A stretch of DNA of 64,000 nucleotides. Source: Seonamhaeicola maritimus. GTDB lineage: Bacteria; Bacteroidota; Bacteroidia; Flavobacteriales; Flavobacteriaceae. The stretch lies in contig NZ_VRKQ01000010.1 in NCBI RefSeq assembly GCF_008056315.1, forward strand, positions 620,001 to 684,000, in the 5' to 3' direction. The notes below the pieces were generated by a model. That model was not told the origin of the DNA. It did no database searches and saw only the letters and a program-made list of their open reading frames with translations. The position numbers and the translations under genes are program-made. Below, piece after piece: positions 1 through 7,525 of the stretch (its first letter is position 1; each line of letters starts with the position of its first letter).

Positions 1-1
1 G

Positions 2-337
2 TCATTACCTGCTATCATGAAATTTGGAGAATATATTGAAGCTAATAAACGTGCAGCGGTAATTTTTCCTGAAGGTACACGAAGTAAAGATGGTACTCCT
101 AAACCATTTCAAACTAAAGGATTGGAGATTTTATTAAAAAAAGCACCATCGTCTTTGGTGGTCCCAATTTCCATAAATAACTCCTGGAAAATGCAACGCT
201 ATGGTAAGTTCCCAATGGGAATTGGCAATCATATTTCATTTAAGGTTCATAAACCTTTAAAAGCTGCTTCATTTCCTAATAAAAAAGAATTAATAAATAG
301 TGTTGAAACCACTATAAAAGAAAATATTCACTCATAA
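2..337 (+). CDS. plsC: 1-acyl-sn-glycerol-3-phosphate acyltransferase, 3' part (5' end outside window)
   Basis: This is the C-terminal part of an acyltransferase of the PlsC/LPLAT family, which transfers an acyl chain to lysophosphatidic acid at the inner membrane. The reading frame is open to the left edge, so the gene starts before the window and the catalytic NHxxxxD block is missing. The FPEGTRS motif (bases 65-85), which binds the substrate phosphate, and a later VPISI stretch, the fourth conserved block, are both present. The stop is 9 bases before the desaturase gene, suggesting one transcript for membrane lipid synthesis. A second PlsC paralogue lies at 42712-43446. Confidence 0.85.
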   Translation, partial: SLPAIMKFGEYIEANKRAAVIFPEGTRSKDGTPKPFQTKGLEILLKKAPSSLVVPISINNSWKMQRYGKFPMGIGNHISFKVHKPLKAASFPNKKELINSVETTIKENIHS

Positions 338-346
338 AATAAATAG

Positions 347-1336
347 ATGTCGTTAAAAAATGTGCGTTTAGAAGTCATGCAGTACTTGGAAAAAGATGTA
401 GACACCTTAATTGAAAAATATTTAATTCCTATTGAAAAAATCTGGCAACCAACAGATTTTCTTCCAAATTCTGAAGGTGATAATTTCTTTGAAGAAACCA
501 GAGAAATAAGAGAACTTTCAAAAGAATTACCCTATGATTTTTGGGTGGTTTTAGTGGGTGATATGATTACAGAAGAAGCTTTACCTACCTACGAATCTTG
601 GTTAATGGATGTGGAAGGTGTAAACCAAAGAGACAGAGAAAGTTCATGGTCTAAATGGGTGCGCCATTGGACCGCTGAAGAGAACAGACATGGTGATGTG
701 TTAAATAAATACTTATACTTATCAGGAAGAGTAAACATGCGAGAAATTGAGAAAACTACACAATATTTAATTGCAGATGGTTTTGATATTGGTACAGACA
801 GGGACCCGTATAAGAATTTTGTTTACACCAGTTTTCAAGAATTGGCCACTTATATTTCACATAACAGAGTTGCCAAAATTGCGAGAGAAAAGGGTAATAA
901 GCAACTATCTAAAATGTGTAGAATTATTTCTGGTGATGAAATGCGACACCACAATGCTTATTCAGAATTTGTAGAACGTATTTTTAAGGTAGATCCCAGC
1001 CAAATGATGATGGCATTTCATTATATGATGAAGCAAAAAATAACTATGCCTGCTCATTTTTTAAGAGAATCTGGTGATAAAATAAGTACTGCTTTTGAAG
1101 AATTTTCTAATACAGCACAACGCATAGGTGTTTACACCTCTAGAGATTATGTTGATATTTTACAAAAATTGATTGAGCGCTGGGAATTAGACAAGGTTAC
1201 CAATCTTACTGATGAAGCAGAAAAAGCACGTGACTACTTGATGAAATTACCAAATAGAATGTTACGTTTAGCGGACAGAATTAAAATTCCTGAAAACTCA
1301 TTTGAATTTAAATGGGTTGAGCCTGCAAGAGTATAG
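347..1336 (+). CDS. acyl-ACP desaturase (soluble di-iron type)
   Basis: This is a soluble fatty-acid desaturase of the stearoyl-ACP 9-desaturase (FA_desaturase_2) family. It introduces a cis double bond into an acyl-ACP chain using O2 and reduced ferredoxin. The two di-iron ligand motifs are visible: E111-E112-N-R-H115 (EExxH) and D197-E198-M-R-H201 (DExxH). The length of 329 residues is normal for the family and there is no signal peptide or membrane segment. It sits between plsC and an HD hydrolase with 9-base gaps, so it is probably co-transcribed with the glycerolipid acyltransferase and supplies unsaturated chains for membrane lipids. Regiospecificity cannot be told from the sequence. 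Confidence 0.93.
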   Translation: MSLKNVRLEVMQYLEKDVDTLIEKYLIPIEKIWQPTDFLPNSEGDNFFEETREIRELSKELPYDFWVVLVGDMITEEALPTYESWLMDVEGVNQRDRESSWSKWVRHWTAEENRHGDVLNKYLYLSGRVNMREIEKTTQYLIADGFDIGTDRDPYKNFVYTSFQELATYISHNRVAKIAREKGNKQLSKMCRIISGDEMRHHNAYSEFVERIFKVDPSQMMMAFHYMMKQKITMPAHFLRESGDKISTAFEEFSNTAQRIGVYTSRDYVDILQKLIERWELDKVTNLTDEAEKARDYLMKLPNRMLRLADRIKIPENSFEFKWVEPARV

Positions 1337-1345
1337 TAATAAAAA

Positions 1346-1999
1346 ATGTCTCAAAAAGAAATTATAAATAAAACTAAAGATTTTGTAAAAGAAACGCTTT
1401 CTGATGCGGAAGGTGGTCATGACTGGTTTCACACCTTGAGAGTTTATAATAACGCGCTATTAATAGCGAAAAGTGAAAGTGTTGATGGTTTTGTAGTGTC
1501 TTTAGGCGCTTTGTTGCACGATATAGCCGATAGTAAGTTTCATAATGGTGATGAAACCATTGGGCCAAATATAGCTCGAGAATTTTTGTTCAAGTTGAAC
1601 GTAGACTCTGTTATAATAGAACACGTAGTTAATATAATTGAAAATATTTCTTTTAAAGGAGGAAATGAAACTCAGAAATTCAAATCGCCTGAATTAGACG
1701 TTATTCAAGATGCTGATAGATTAGACGCTATAGGCGCCATAGGTATTGCTCGTTGTTTTAATTACGGTGGATTTAAAAATAGAGCACTTTATAATCCAGA
1801 TATTGAACCTAACCTCAACATGACTAAAGCGGAATATAAAGCTTCTAATGCTCCAACAATTAATCATTTTTACGAAAAGTTACTGCTACTAAAAGACCTT
1901 ATGAATACAATTACAGGTAAAAGATTAGCAGAAAACAGACATGCATTTATGGAAGAATACTTAAACCAGTTTTATAATGAGTGGAATGGTAAACTCTAA
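1346..1999 (+). CDS. HD domain-containing phosphohydrolase
   Basis: This is a metal-dependent phosphohydrolase of the HD superfamily, resembling the YedJ/YpgQ group of nucleotide phosphohydrolases. The metal site is visible as H29 (in HDWFH), the H58-D59 doublet (LLHDIAD) and a later aspartate in DADRLDAIGAIG starting at D122. There is no signal peptide or accessory domain. It follows the desaturase by 9 bases and its stop overlaps the convergent stop of the small protein on the other strand. YpgQ-type enzymes hydrolyse (d)NTPs, but the substrate here is an inference from fold only. Confidence 0.85.
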   Translation: MSQKEIINKTKDFVKETLSDAEGGHDWFHTLRVYNNALLIAKSESVDGFVVSLGALLHDIADSKFHNGDETIGPNIAREFLFKLNVDSVIIEHVVNIIENISFKGGNETQKFKSPELDVIQDADRLDAIGAIGIARCFNYGGFKNRALYNPDIEPNLNMTKAEYKASNAPTINHFYEKLLLLKDLMNTITGKRLAENRHAFMEEYLNQFYNEWNGKL

Positions 2000-2169
2000 T
2001 CTCCCTTAGCAATCTGTAAAGCTGTAATTTTATATTCTAAAATTGCCATTTCTTCTCCGTACTCAATTATTTCTTCTGCAGAAAGGTTATTGCTTCTATT
2101 TACCAAATCTAGTATGTCTTTTCTCTTCACAAAATAGTATTGTAAAGTTTCATCAATTTTATCGTCCAT
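1996..2169 (-). CDS. small acidic helical protein of unknown function
   Basis: I do not recognise this 57-residue protein. It is acidic, predicted helical, without cysteines, signal peptide or membrane segment. I chose the ATG at 2167-2169 (MDDKIDE) over an in-frame TTG at 2181, which would add four residues. It starts 12 bases after the stop of the AraC-type regulator, so it is likely the second gene of that operon. Its stop codon overlaps the HD hydrolase stop tail to tail. The tight packing supports a real gene, but the assignment rests on context. Confidence 0.55.
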   Translation of the reverse strand: MDDKIDETLQYYFVKRKDILDLVNRSNNLSAEEIIEYGEEMAILEYKITALQIAKGD

Positions 2170-2181
2170 AAATAACAGCAA

Positions 2182-3057
2182 TTATTGTATAATTTGTTTT
2201 ATTTCTTTTCTATACTGTGAGGCACTTTGCCCAATAACATCATTAAATTGTTTATTGAAATGTGAGAAGTTATTAAACCCGCATTCAAAACAAACATCAG
2301 CAATACTCATCTGGCTCTCATTAAGTAGCTTGGTAGCGTGTACAATTCTAATTTCATTCACCACCTGCGTAAATGTTTTCCCGGTGGTCTTTTTAAAATA
2401 TCTACAAAATGCCGGTACCGTCATACTTACCTTATCTGCAATTTCTTCTAGGGCAATATGCTCTCTAAAATTAGCATTCACATATTTGTAAATAGTTTTA
2501 ATTTTATCAGTATCCTGAGGTTCTGCTTCAAAAACAAATCCATCTGCATTTAATATGGTATAGTCTTCTGTTGTTGCTAAATATTGCAAAATATCTAACA
2601 ATTTTAAAATTCTCTCAAAACCATTATAGTTTTGTAAATCTTCAATTTTAGACCCTACAAAATCTTTTGTTTCTCTACCAAACTTAATTCCGCTTTTAGC
2701 CTTTTCGAACAGCGTACCAATTGCGTGCGCTTCTGGTACACCATTAAAAAAATCTTCACCTAAAAAATCTGGTCTAAATTGTATAGTGGTTTCAATACCT
2801 GCTGCGGTTAATCTATCTGTAAAGCCATTATGAGGTAGATTAGAACCTAATAATATTAACTGACTATTATTAAAATAAGATAAGTGGTTACCTATATGCG
2901 TTTTTCCATAGCCTCTATTAACATATATCAGTTCTATTTCTGGATGGAAATGCCAAAACATTTCGCTCCTATCTTGCTTATCATCATGTTGTTTCACCAA
3001 TATGGAATTACCAAACGTGGGAGACAACTTTTTAAATGTAGGTTTCTTAGTTATCAT
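2182..3057 (-). CDS. AraC family transcriptional regulator
   Basis: This is a 291-residue DNA-binding regulator. The N-terminal ~100 residues look like a cupin-type sensing domain (FWHFHPEIELIYVNRGYG, followed by NLPHNG), and the last ~100 residues are the two helix-turn-helix AraC domain (IALEEIADKVSMTVPAFCRYFKKTTG, then SIADVCFECGFNNFSHFNKQF). Cupin-AraC proteins usually respond to a small carbon compound and control neighbouring genes. Here the gene reads toward a small unknown protein, with a 573-base gene-poor stretch upstream. No effector can be named. Confidence 0.92.
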   Translation of the reverse strand: MITKKPTFKKLSPTFGNSILVKQHDDKQDRSEMFWHFHPEIELIYVNRGYGKTHIGNHLSYFNNSQLILLGSNLPHNGFTDRLTAAGIETTIQFRPDFLGEDFFNGVPEAHAIGTLFEKAKSGIKFGRETKDFVGSKIEDLQNYNGFERILKLLDILQYLATTEDYTILNADGFVFEAEPQDTDKIKTIYKYVNANFREHIALEEIADKVSMTVPAFCRYFKKTTGKTFTQVVNEIRIVHATKLLNESQMSIADVCFECGFNNFSHFNKQFNDVIGQSASQYRKEIKQIIQ

Positions 3058-3225
3058 TGTGGGTAATCTTTAAGTGCAAACTTACAATATATTATGCGTA
3101 CATTATATATTTTTTTAACCCAAACGTATGTTAAATTAACTTAACACTCATTTAACATTTGTTTAACGGTTAATATAGCATATAAAATGGCTAAAATTGA
3201 TGTTTTCTGCCCCGTAAATGTCTCA

Positions 3226-3233
3226 TATCTTTG
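3226..3233 (+). promoter_or_regulatory. promoter -7 element of the orphan transcription unit
   Basis: TATCTTTG matches the Bacteroidota TAnnTTTG -7 consensus. It lies 26 bases after an ATGTTTT stretch (3200), the same distance as in the promoter at 3595, and the following TTTGTA context is shared. No gene follows before the terminator at 3368. Confidence 0.5.
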
Positions 3234-3367
3234 TACTGTTAGTTTTAAATAAATTTTGAAAACAATTTTAAAGATGAGATAAGAATTTATTTCATTTGAA
3301 TTCAAAATAAAATATTTCATAGTATACATTAATAATTTAGTTTAATGTCTTATTTAGTTTAGTTGGT

Positions 3368-3397
3368 AAAGTGGGCTGTGGTGGCCCACTTTTTTTT
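3368..3397 (+). terminator. intrinsic terminator without an upstream gene
   Basis: A perfect 9-bp stem (AAAGTGGGC / GCCCACTTT, loop of 7) is followed by an unbroken T-tract. The nearest upstream plus-strand gene ends at 1999 and two minus-strand genes intervene, so it must end the orphan unit starting near 3240. Confidence 0.8.
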
Positions 3398-3594
3398 GCT
3401 TTAAAACCACCTTTAATTATTTTATAATACCATACAATTATTACTACTTCAAAAAATTGTCGCTTCTATAAGAATATGTGTTATTAGCCGTTTTATATGC
3501 TATTTTAACTTAACATAAGCATAACATTAATTTAACTGGTAATTTAGAACATATATTGGTCAATTTGAATGTTTTTCACATTGTAAAACCACCA

Positions 3595-3602
3595 TACATT
3601 TG
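3595..3602 (+). promoter_or_regulatory. promoter -7 element of the secreted-protein gene
   Basis: TACATTTG matches TAnnTTTG. The predicted start of transcription near 3608 gives a short leader of about 23 bases before the ATG at 3631. The -33 region is T-rich (GTTTTT at 3571-3576) rather than a clean TTTG. Confidence 0.55.
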
Positions 3603-3630
3603 TAGTATAAAACGTTAAAAAAACCAAATC

Positions 3631-4227
3631 ATGAAAAACGTATTATCAAACACTAAAAAAGTAATCTTAATGGTAGCAATGATGGCTACGGTTACGGGTT
3701 ACGCAAACGAGATTTCTTTAATTAAATATGGAAGAGGTCTTAGATCAACAGCAGTAACAATTGCTAATGTAAAAGAAGGTAACCTACTTTCCATTAAAGA
3801 TGGTTACGGTATTACTCTATATAAAGAAATTATTGACCAGACAGGTATATATAGTAAAGGTTTTGATTTAACCGATTTACCTAATGGAAACTATTTCTTT
3901 GAATTAGAGAAGGATATGGAAATTAAATCTATTCCTTTTACTGTAAAATCTAACGAAGTTACCTTCAACAAAGAAAAAGAAACTACCATTTTTAAACCTT
4001 TTGTTAGGGAAAAAGATGACTTAGTTTATATCACGAAACTTGCTGCAAACAAGGAGCCATTAAAACTGAGTGTTTATGGTCTTAATGATGGTTCTTCAAG
4101 ATTACTGTACACTGAAACCATTGAAGGTGTTCAATCTATTGAAAAAGCATTCAAGCTTGAAGATGGTAGGTACAAAATAGTTTTTGCCTCAAATAATAGA
4201 GAGTTTACCAAATACATTAATAAATAG
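3631..4227 (+). CDS. exported protein of unknown function with two beta-rich repeats
   Basis: I do not recognise the family of this 198-residue protein. Residues 1-25 form a signal peptide (hydrophobic core VILMVAMMATVTGY, likely cut after YA), so it is exported. The mature part looks like two related beta-sandwich modules: LYKEIIDQTGIYSKGFDLTD, then LPNGNYFFELE, is echoed by LLYTETIEGVQSIEKAFKLE, then DGRYKIVFA. This is the style of small periplasmic or secreted Bacteroidota proteins, but there is no type IX secretion tail. It is monocistronic, with its own promoter (3595) and terminator (4264). The stretch before it carries what looks like the remains of a paralogue. Confidence 0.8.
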   Translation: MKNVLSNTKKVILMVAMMATVTGYANEISLIKYGRGLRSTAVTIANVKEGNLLSIKDGYGITLYKEIIDQTGIYSKGFDLTDLPNGNYFFELEKDMEIKSIPFTVKSNEVTFNKEKETTIFKPFVREKDDLVYITKLAANKEPLKLSVYGLNDGSSRLLYTETIEGVQSIEKAFKLEDGRYKIVFASNNREFTKYINK

Positions 4228-4263
4228 TTTATTATTAATTCTTATTTAGTTTAGTTTTGCTAG

Positions 4264-4292
4264 AAGCGGGCCAATTGGCCCGCTTTTCTTTT
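4264..4292 (+). terminator. intrinsic terminator of the secreted-protein gene
   Basis: A 9-bp GC-rich stem AAGCGGGCC / GGCCCGCTT around AATT is followed by a T-rich run. There is no T-tract on the other strand, so it serves only the plus-strand gene. Confidence 0.85.
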
Positions 4293-5365
4293 TAGAACAA
4301 CTTTAATTGCCCATTTTTATATGGTTCATGCAAATCACAATTAAGTTTGGGCATACCTATGTCTTTAAAATATCTCTGTCTAGCCAAACGAACTAGGTTA
4401 GTTATCTGTTCTGCAATTTTACCCTCACCACGCATTCTGGCACCATAACGGGAATCATTCAAGTTTCCTCCATGGCAATTTTCTATTTGATGCAACACTT
4501 TATTGGCTCTATCAGGCATTGTTTTTTCTATCCAATCGGTAAAAATTTCGCCTATAGCGCCATTAAGTCTTACAATGGTGTGCCCAATTGAGCTAGCTCC
4601 ATTTTCAGAAGCCGCTTTTGCTAAAGGTAGAATTTCATGACTATTGATTGAAGGAATTATTGGTGCCATCATTACATTAACAGGAACATTATTATCTGTT
4701 AGAGTTTTAACCGTATCTAGTCGTCTTTTTATAGTTGCGGTTCTTGGTTCTAAAATACGCCTTGTCTTCTCCGATAACGAGGTTATAGACAGGCTAACAA
4801 TAATCAAATTATACTTGGCTAGCTCTTTTAAAATATCCAAATCACGTAAAATCAAAGCATTTTTTGTTATAATACCAACAGGGTGCTTATACTTTAAAAA
4901 CACCTCTAAGCACTGTTTGGTTATTTTATAAATCTGTTCAGCTGGCTGATAGCAATCTGTATTCCCAGACATCACTATAGGATAGGCTTTCCAACTTTTC
5001 TTTTTAATAAAATCTTCCAATAATTTTGGAGCATCTTTTTTTACCAAAATCCGTCGTTCAAAGTCCAATCCTGGGCTGTATCCCCAATATTCATGGGTGT
5101 TTCTGGCATAACAATAAATGCATCCGTGTTCACAACCTTGGTAGGCATTCATACTGTACATCATGCCTACATCAGGGCTCTTTATCTTATTCACAATTGT
5201 TTTTGGAAACACCTCCAAATACTGGGTTTTCTTTTTATCGGGGTTTTCACCTTCTTTATTACAAAATTCAAGGAAATCATCGCGTATTTCGTGGCTAAAT
5301 TCGAAGAAACGGTTAGGGACATTTAGCTGTGCGCCACGTCCTTTTAAAACAGACTTGGGGTTCAT
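4292..5365 (-). CDS. PA0069-type radical SAM protein
   Basis: This is a 357-residue radical S-adenosylmethionine enzyme. The [4Fe-4S]-binding CxxxCxxC motif is C78, C82 and C85 (GCEHGCIYCYAR), with the SplB-like neighbour YAR. After it come the TIM-barrel strands (PIVMSGNTDCYQP; ARRILEPRTATIKRR-like region). The overall sequence matches the group annotated as PA0069 family or SplB-like radical SAM proteins, whose substrate is not established. It is not a true spore photoproduct lyase, as this organism type does not sporulate. It is a single gene with about 250 bases to the divergent hydrolase. Confidence 0.88.
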   Translation of the reverse strand: MNPKSVLKGRGAQLNVPNRFFEFSHEIRDDFLEFCNKEGENPDKKKTQYLEVFPKTIVNKIKSPDVGMMYSMNAYQGCEHGCIYCYARNTHEYWGYSPGLDFERRILVKKDAPKLLEDFIKKKSWKAYPIVMSGNTDCYQPAEQIYKITKQCLEVFLKYKHPVGIITKNALILRDLDILKELAKYNLIIVSLSITSLSEKTRRILEPRTATIKRRLDTVKTLTDNNVPVNVMMAPIIPSINSHEILPLAKAASENGASSIGHTIVRLNGAIGEIFTDWIEKTMPDRANKVLHQIENCHGGNLNDSRYGARMRGEGKIAEQITNLVRLARQRYFKDIGMPKLNCDLHEPYKNGQLKLF

Positions 5366-5531
5366 AATAATAAAAATTAAAGATGTGAAGGAGAATACCT
5401 GGCACTTTAAAATTACATATTATTTAAACCTAAAAATGTTAAAGTCAAACCGGGTTATTAACAACTTGATTTTTTACGGAAAATAGGCTAACTTCGTTTA
5501 ACAGGCAATAAAGCTTATTAAAACCGCACTT

Positions 5532-5539
5532 TATCTTTG
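5532..5539 (+). promoter_or_regulatory. promoter -7 element of the alpha/beta hydrolase gene
   Basis: TATCTTTG fits the TAnnTTTG consensus and predicts a leader of about 70 bases before the ATG at 5617. No clear -33 element is visible. Confidence 0.45.
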
Positions 5540-5616
5540 CATTAGGAGCAACTTCAAATGAGACCTTGAATTCAGTAGGCAGAAGAATTATGATGAACAC
5601 TTAAACATATATAAAA

Positions 5617-6531
5617 ATGAAAAAGAGAAAGGTAATACTAATAGCTGTTTTAATTTTTGTTTTATTCCTCGTGCTGCCTTTGATTTTCAACAAAAAAGGA
5701 CCACGCCATTTTACGACACCCAGTTTATCTGATATTGATTATTCTGAAGTGTTTTTTACAAATGACACAGATAATCTTAAACTAGCTGGCATGCTAATGA
5801 TACCTAAAGGCGATGGACCATTTCCAACAGTTGTAATAATTCAGGGTTCAGGACCTAGTTTTAGAGACAATGGGTGGAATTTAGCTATCGTAAAATATCT
5901 TCAGGATAATGGCATTGCCGTTTTAATTCCTGACAAGAGGGGTAGTGAAAAATCGGAAGGAGAATGGATTGGGGCAAGTTTCGACGAACTAGCAAACGAC
6001 GCTATTGCTGGAACAGAGTTTATAAAATCACAAGATCAATTTGAATACTCTTATATTGGAATTGTCGGTATGAGCCAAGGTGGTTGGATTGCTCCTGTTG
6101 CTGAAAATAAGTCAGCAGATGTTTCATTCATTGCAAGTTTATCTGGTGCTACAGTTAATGCTTACGAACAATTACTGCATGAAGAGATCCATAATATTTC
6201 AAAATACACTTATCCATTTATTGCTAAAATGATTGCTCCAATTACTACAAATAGATTGCAAAAAATGGAGTATCTCAGTTCATATGCGGATTTTGATCCG
6301 ATTCCTTACTTAAAAAAAGTAGATGTACCGGTTCATTTTGCATTTGGTGAAGGGGATAAATATATACCCGTTAGAGCATGTATTGAACGCCTAGAAGAAT
6401 ACGGTTTGAATGACTTTAAAACAAGTGTATATCCAAATGGAGGACATGCGCTTATTGACATTGAATCAAGTACAGTAAGTAAGAAGTGTATGAATGATTT
6501 AGTTACATTTATCAAAGGAATTGAAAACTGA
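5617..6531 (+). CDS. membrane-anchored or exported alpha/beta hydrolase
   Basis: This is a 304-residue serine hydrolase of the alpha/beta fold, close to the dienelactone hydrolase/S9 C-terminal groups. Residues 5-23 are a hydrophobic signal or anchor (VILIAVLIFVLFLVLPLIF), so the enzyme acts outside the cytoplasm. The nucleophile elbow G-M-S153-Q-G-G-W, the oxyanion region VVIIQGSGPS, the acid in FAFGEGDKYIP and the histidine in YPNGGHAL are all present. Substrate cannot be deduced. It stands alone between the radical SAM gene and a crotonase gene on the opposite strand. Confidence 0.88.
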   Translation: MKKRKVILIAVLIFVLFLVLPLIFNKKGPRHFTTPSLSDIDYSEVFFTNDTDNLKLAGMLMIPKGDGPFPTVVIIQGSGPSFRDNGWNLAIVKYLQDNGIAVLIPDKRGSEKSEGEWIGASFDELANDAIAGTEFIKSQDQFEYSYIGIVGMSQGGWIAPVAENKSADVSFIASLSGATVNAYEQLLHEEIHNISKYTYPFIAKMIAPITTNRLQKMEYLSSYADFDPIPYLKKVDVPVHFAFGEGDKYIPVRACIERLEEYGLNDFKTSVYPNGGHALIDIESSTVSKKCMNDLVTFIKGIEN

Positions 6532-6696
6532 ATCATTTCTGTAAATAGACAATTAAGAACCTAAAAAAACTCATAACATTTTGTATTAGAAATGGCAGGC
6601 AATCTGCTCAATATCATGGTTTCTTTCCCCGTTCAAACCACTTTGCAATTTAATAGAAAAGTACCCCGAAATTTATTGTAAACGAAACCATAAATA

Positions 6697-7479
6697 TTAT
6701 CTCCCAGGAAAATCAGCTTTTCGTTTTTCTAAAAATGCAGAAGTTCCTTCAGCAAAATCTTCGGTTCCAAAACTTTTGCCAAATTCTTTAATTTCAACTT
6801 CAAAACCATTAACACATTCTTGAAAATTAGCATTTACTGCTTTAATAGCTGCCCCAATGGCAACTGATGAATTCTGACTAATTTTACCTGCAATTTTTTC
6901 GCAAAGCGATAATAATTCATCTTGCGAAGTCACATGATTTACCAAACCGTTACTTAAGGCTTTGTTGGCATCAATCATACCAGCGGTCATAATCATTTCC
7001 ATAGCACGTCCTTTACCAACTAATTGGGTTAATCGTTGTGTACCTCCATATCCCGGAATAACTCCTAGAGACACTTCTGGCAAGCCCATTCTTGCATTAT
7101 CACTTGCTACTCTAAAATGGCAAGCCATTGCTAATTCTAGCCCACCACCAAGGGCAAAACCGTTTACCGCAGCTATAACTGGAGTTGATAGATTCTCTAC
7201 AAAATCAAAAAGTACTTTTTGCCCGTTAGCTGCCAAATATTCGCCTTCTTCCATACTGTAATCTGCAAACTCACTAATATCTGCACCTGCTACAAAGGCT
7301 TTTTCTCCGCTTCCCGTTATAATAATGACTTTGGTGTATTCGTCTAAATCCGCATCTTTAAATGCTTGATGCAACTCATTAATAGTTTCTTGATTTAAAG
7401 CGTTTAATTTCTTTGGACGATTGATAATAATGGTTGTAATACCATCTTTAAAGTCTGTGAGTATATTATTGAAGTCCAT
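6697..7479 (-). CDS. enoyl-CoA hydratase/isomerase family protein
   Basis: This 260-residue protein belongs to the crotonase superfamily and most resembles short-chain enoyl-CoA hydratases (Crt/PaaF type), which add water to trans-2-enoyl-CoA. The CoA/oxyanion region AFVAGADISEF and the catalytic block GLELAMACHFRVAS followed by GLPEVSLGVIPGYGGTQRL carry the two expected glutamates. It has no signal peptide and is standard length. It lies downstream of the histidine kinase gene on the same strand (46-base gap) and could share its transcript, though no functional link is obvious. Confidence 0.9.
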   Translation of the reverse strand: MDFNNILTDFKDGITTIIINRPKKLNALNQETINELHQAFKDADLDEYTKVIIITGSGEKAFVAGADISEFADYSMEEGEYLAANGQKVLFDFVENLSTPVIAAVNGFALGGGLELAMACHFRVASDNARMGLPEVSLGVIPGYGGTQRLTQLVGKGRAMEMIMTAGMIDANKALSNGLVNHVTSQDELLSLCEKIAGKISQNSSVAIGAAIKAVNANFQECVNGFEVEIKEFGKSFGTEDFAEGTSAFLEKRKADFPGR

Positions 7480-7525
7480 AACTTATTAAGATTGAGATTA
7501 TGAAATTTCCGCTTTCGCAGGAAAA

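Larger units (their letters stand above)
3058..3630. other. 573-base gene-poor stretch, probable remnant of a paralogue of the downstream gene
   Basis: No credible protein is encoded here. It holds, on the plus strand, a promoter-like TATCTTTG (3226-3233), about 115 bases with only tiny reading frames, a tail resembling the 3' end of the next gene (ATACATTAATAA at 3324-3335, then a 17-base stretch at 3348-3364 identical to 4240-4256), a good terminator (3368-3397), and then the promoter of the next gene. A palindrome TTTGAATTCAAA sits inside. The unit could still make a ~160-base RNA. Confidence 0.55.

Noticed and set aside
3141-3329. 62-residue reading frame on the minus strand in the gene-poor stretch
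   Set aside because: It is Lys/Ile/Phe-rich, as expected from random AT-rich DNA, overlaps the promoter-like element, has no neighbour coupling and no recognisable pattern.
4292-5365. Spore photoproduct lyase
   Set aside because: The sequence fits the PA0069-type radical SAM group, and nothing else suggests a spore former.
5026-5486. Three overlapping plus-strand frames of 77-107 residues
   Set aside because: They are shadows inside the radical SAM gene on the minus strand, whose motifs are clear.
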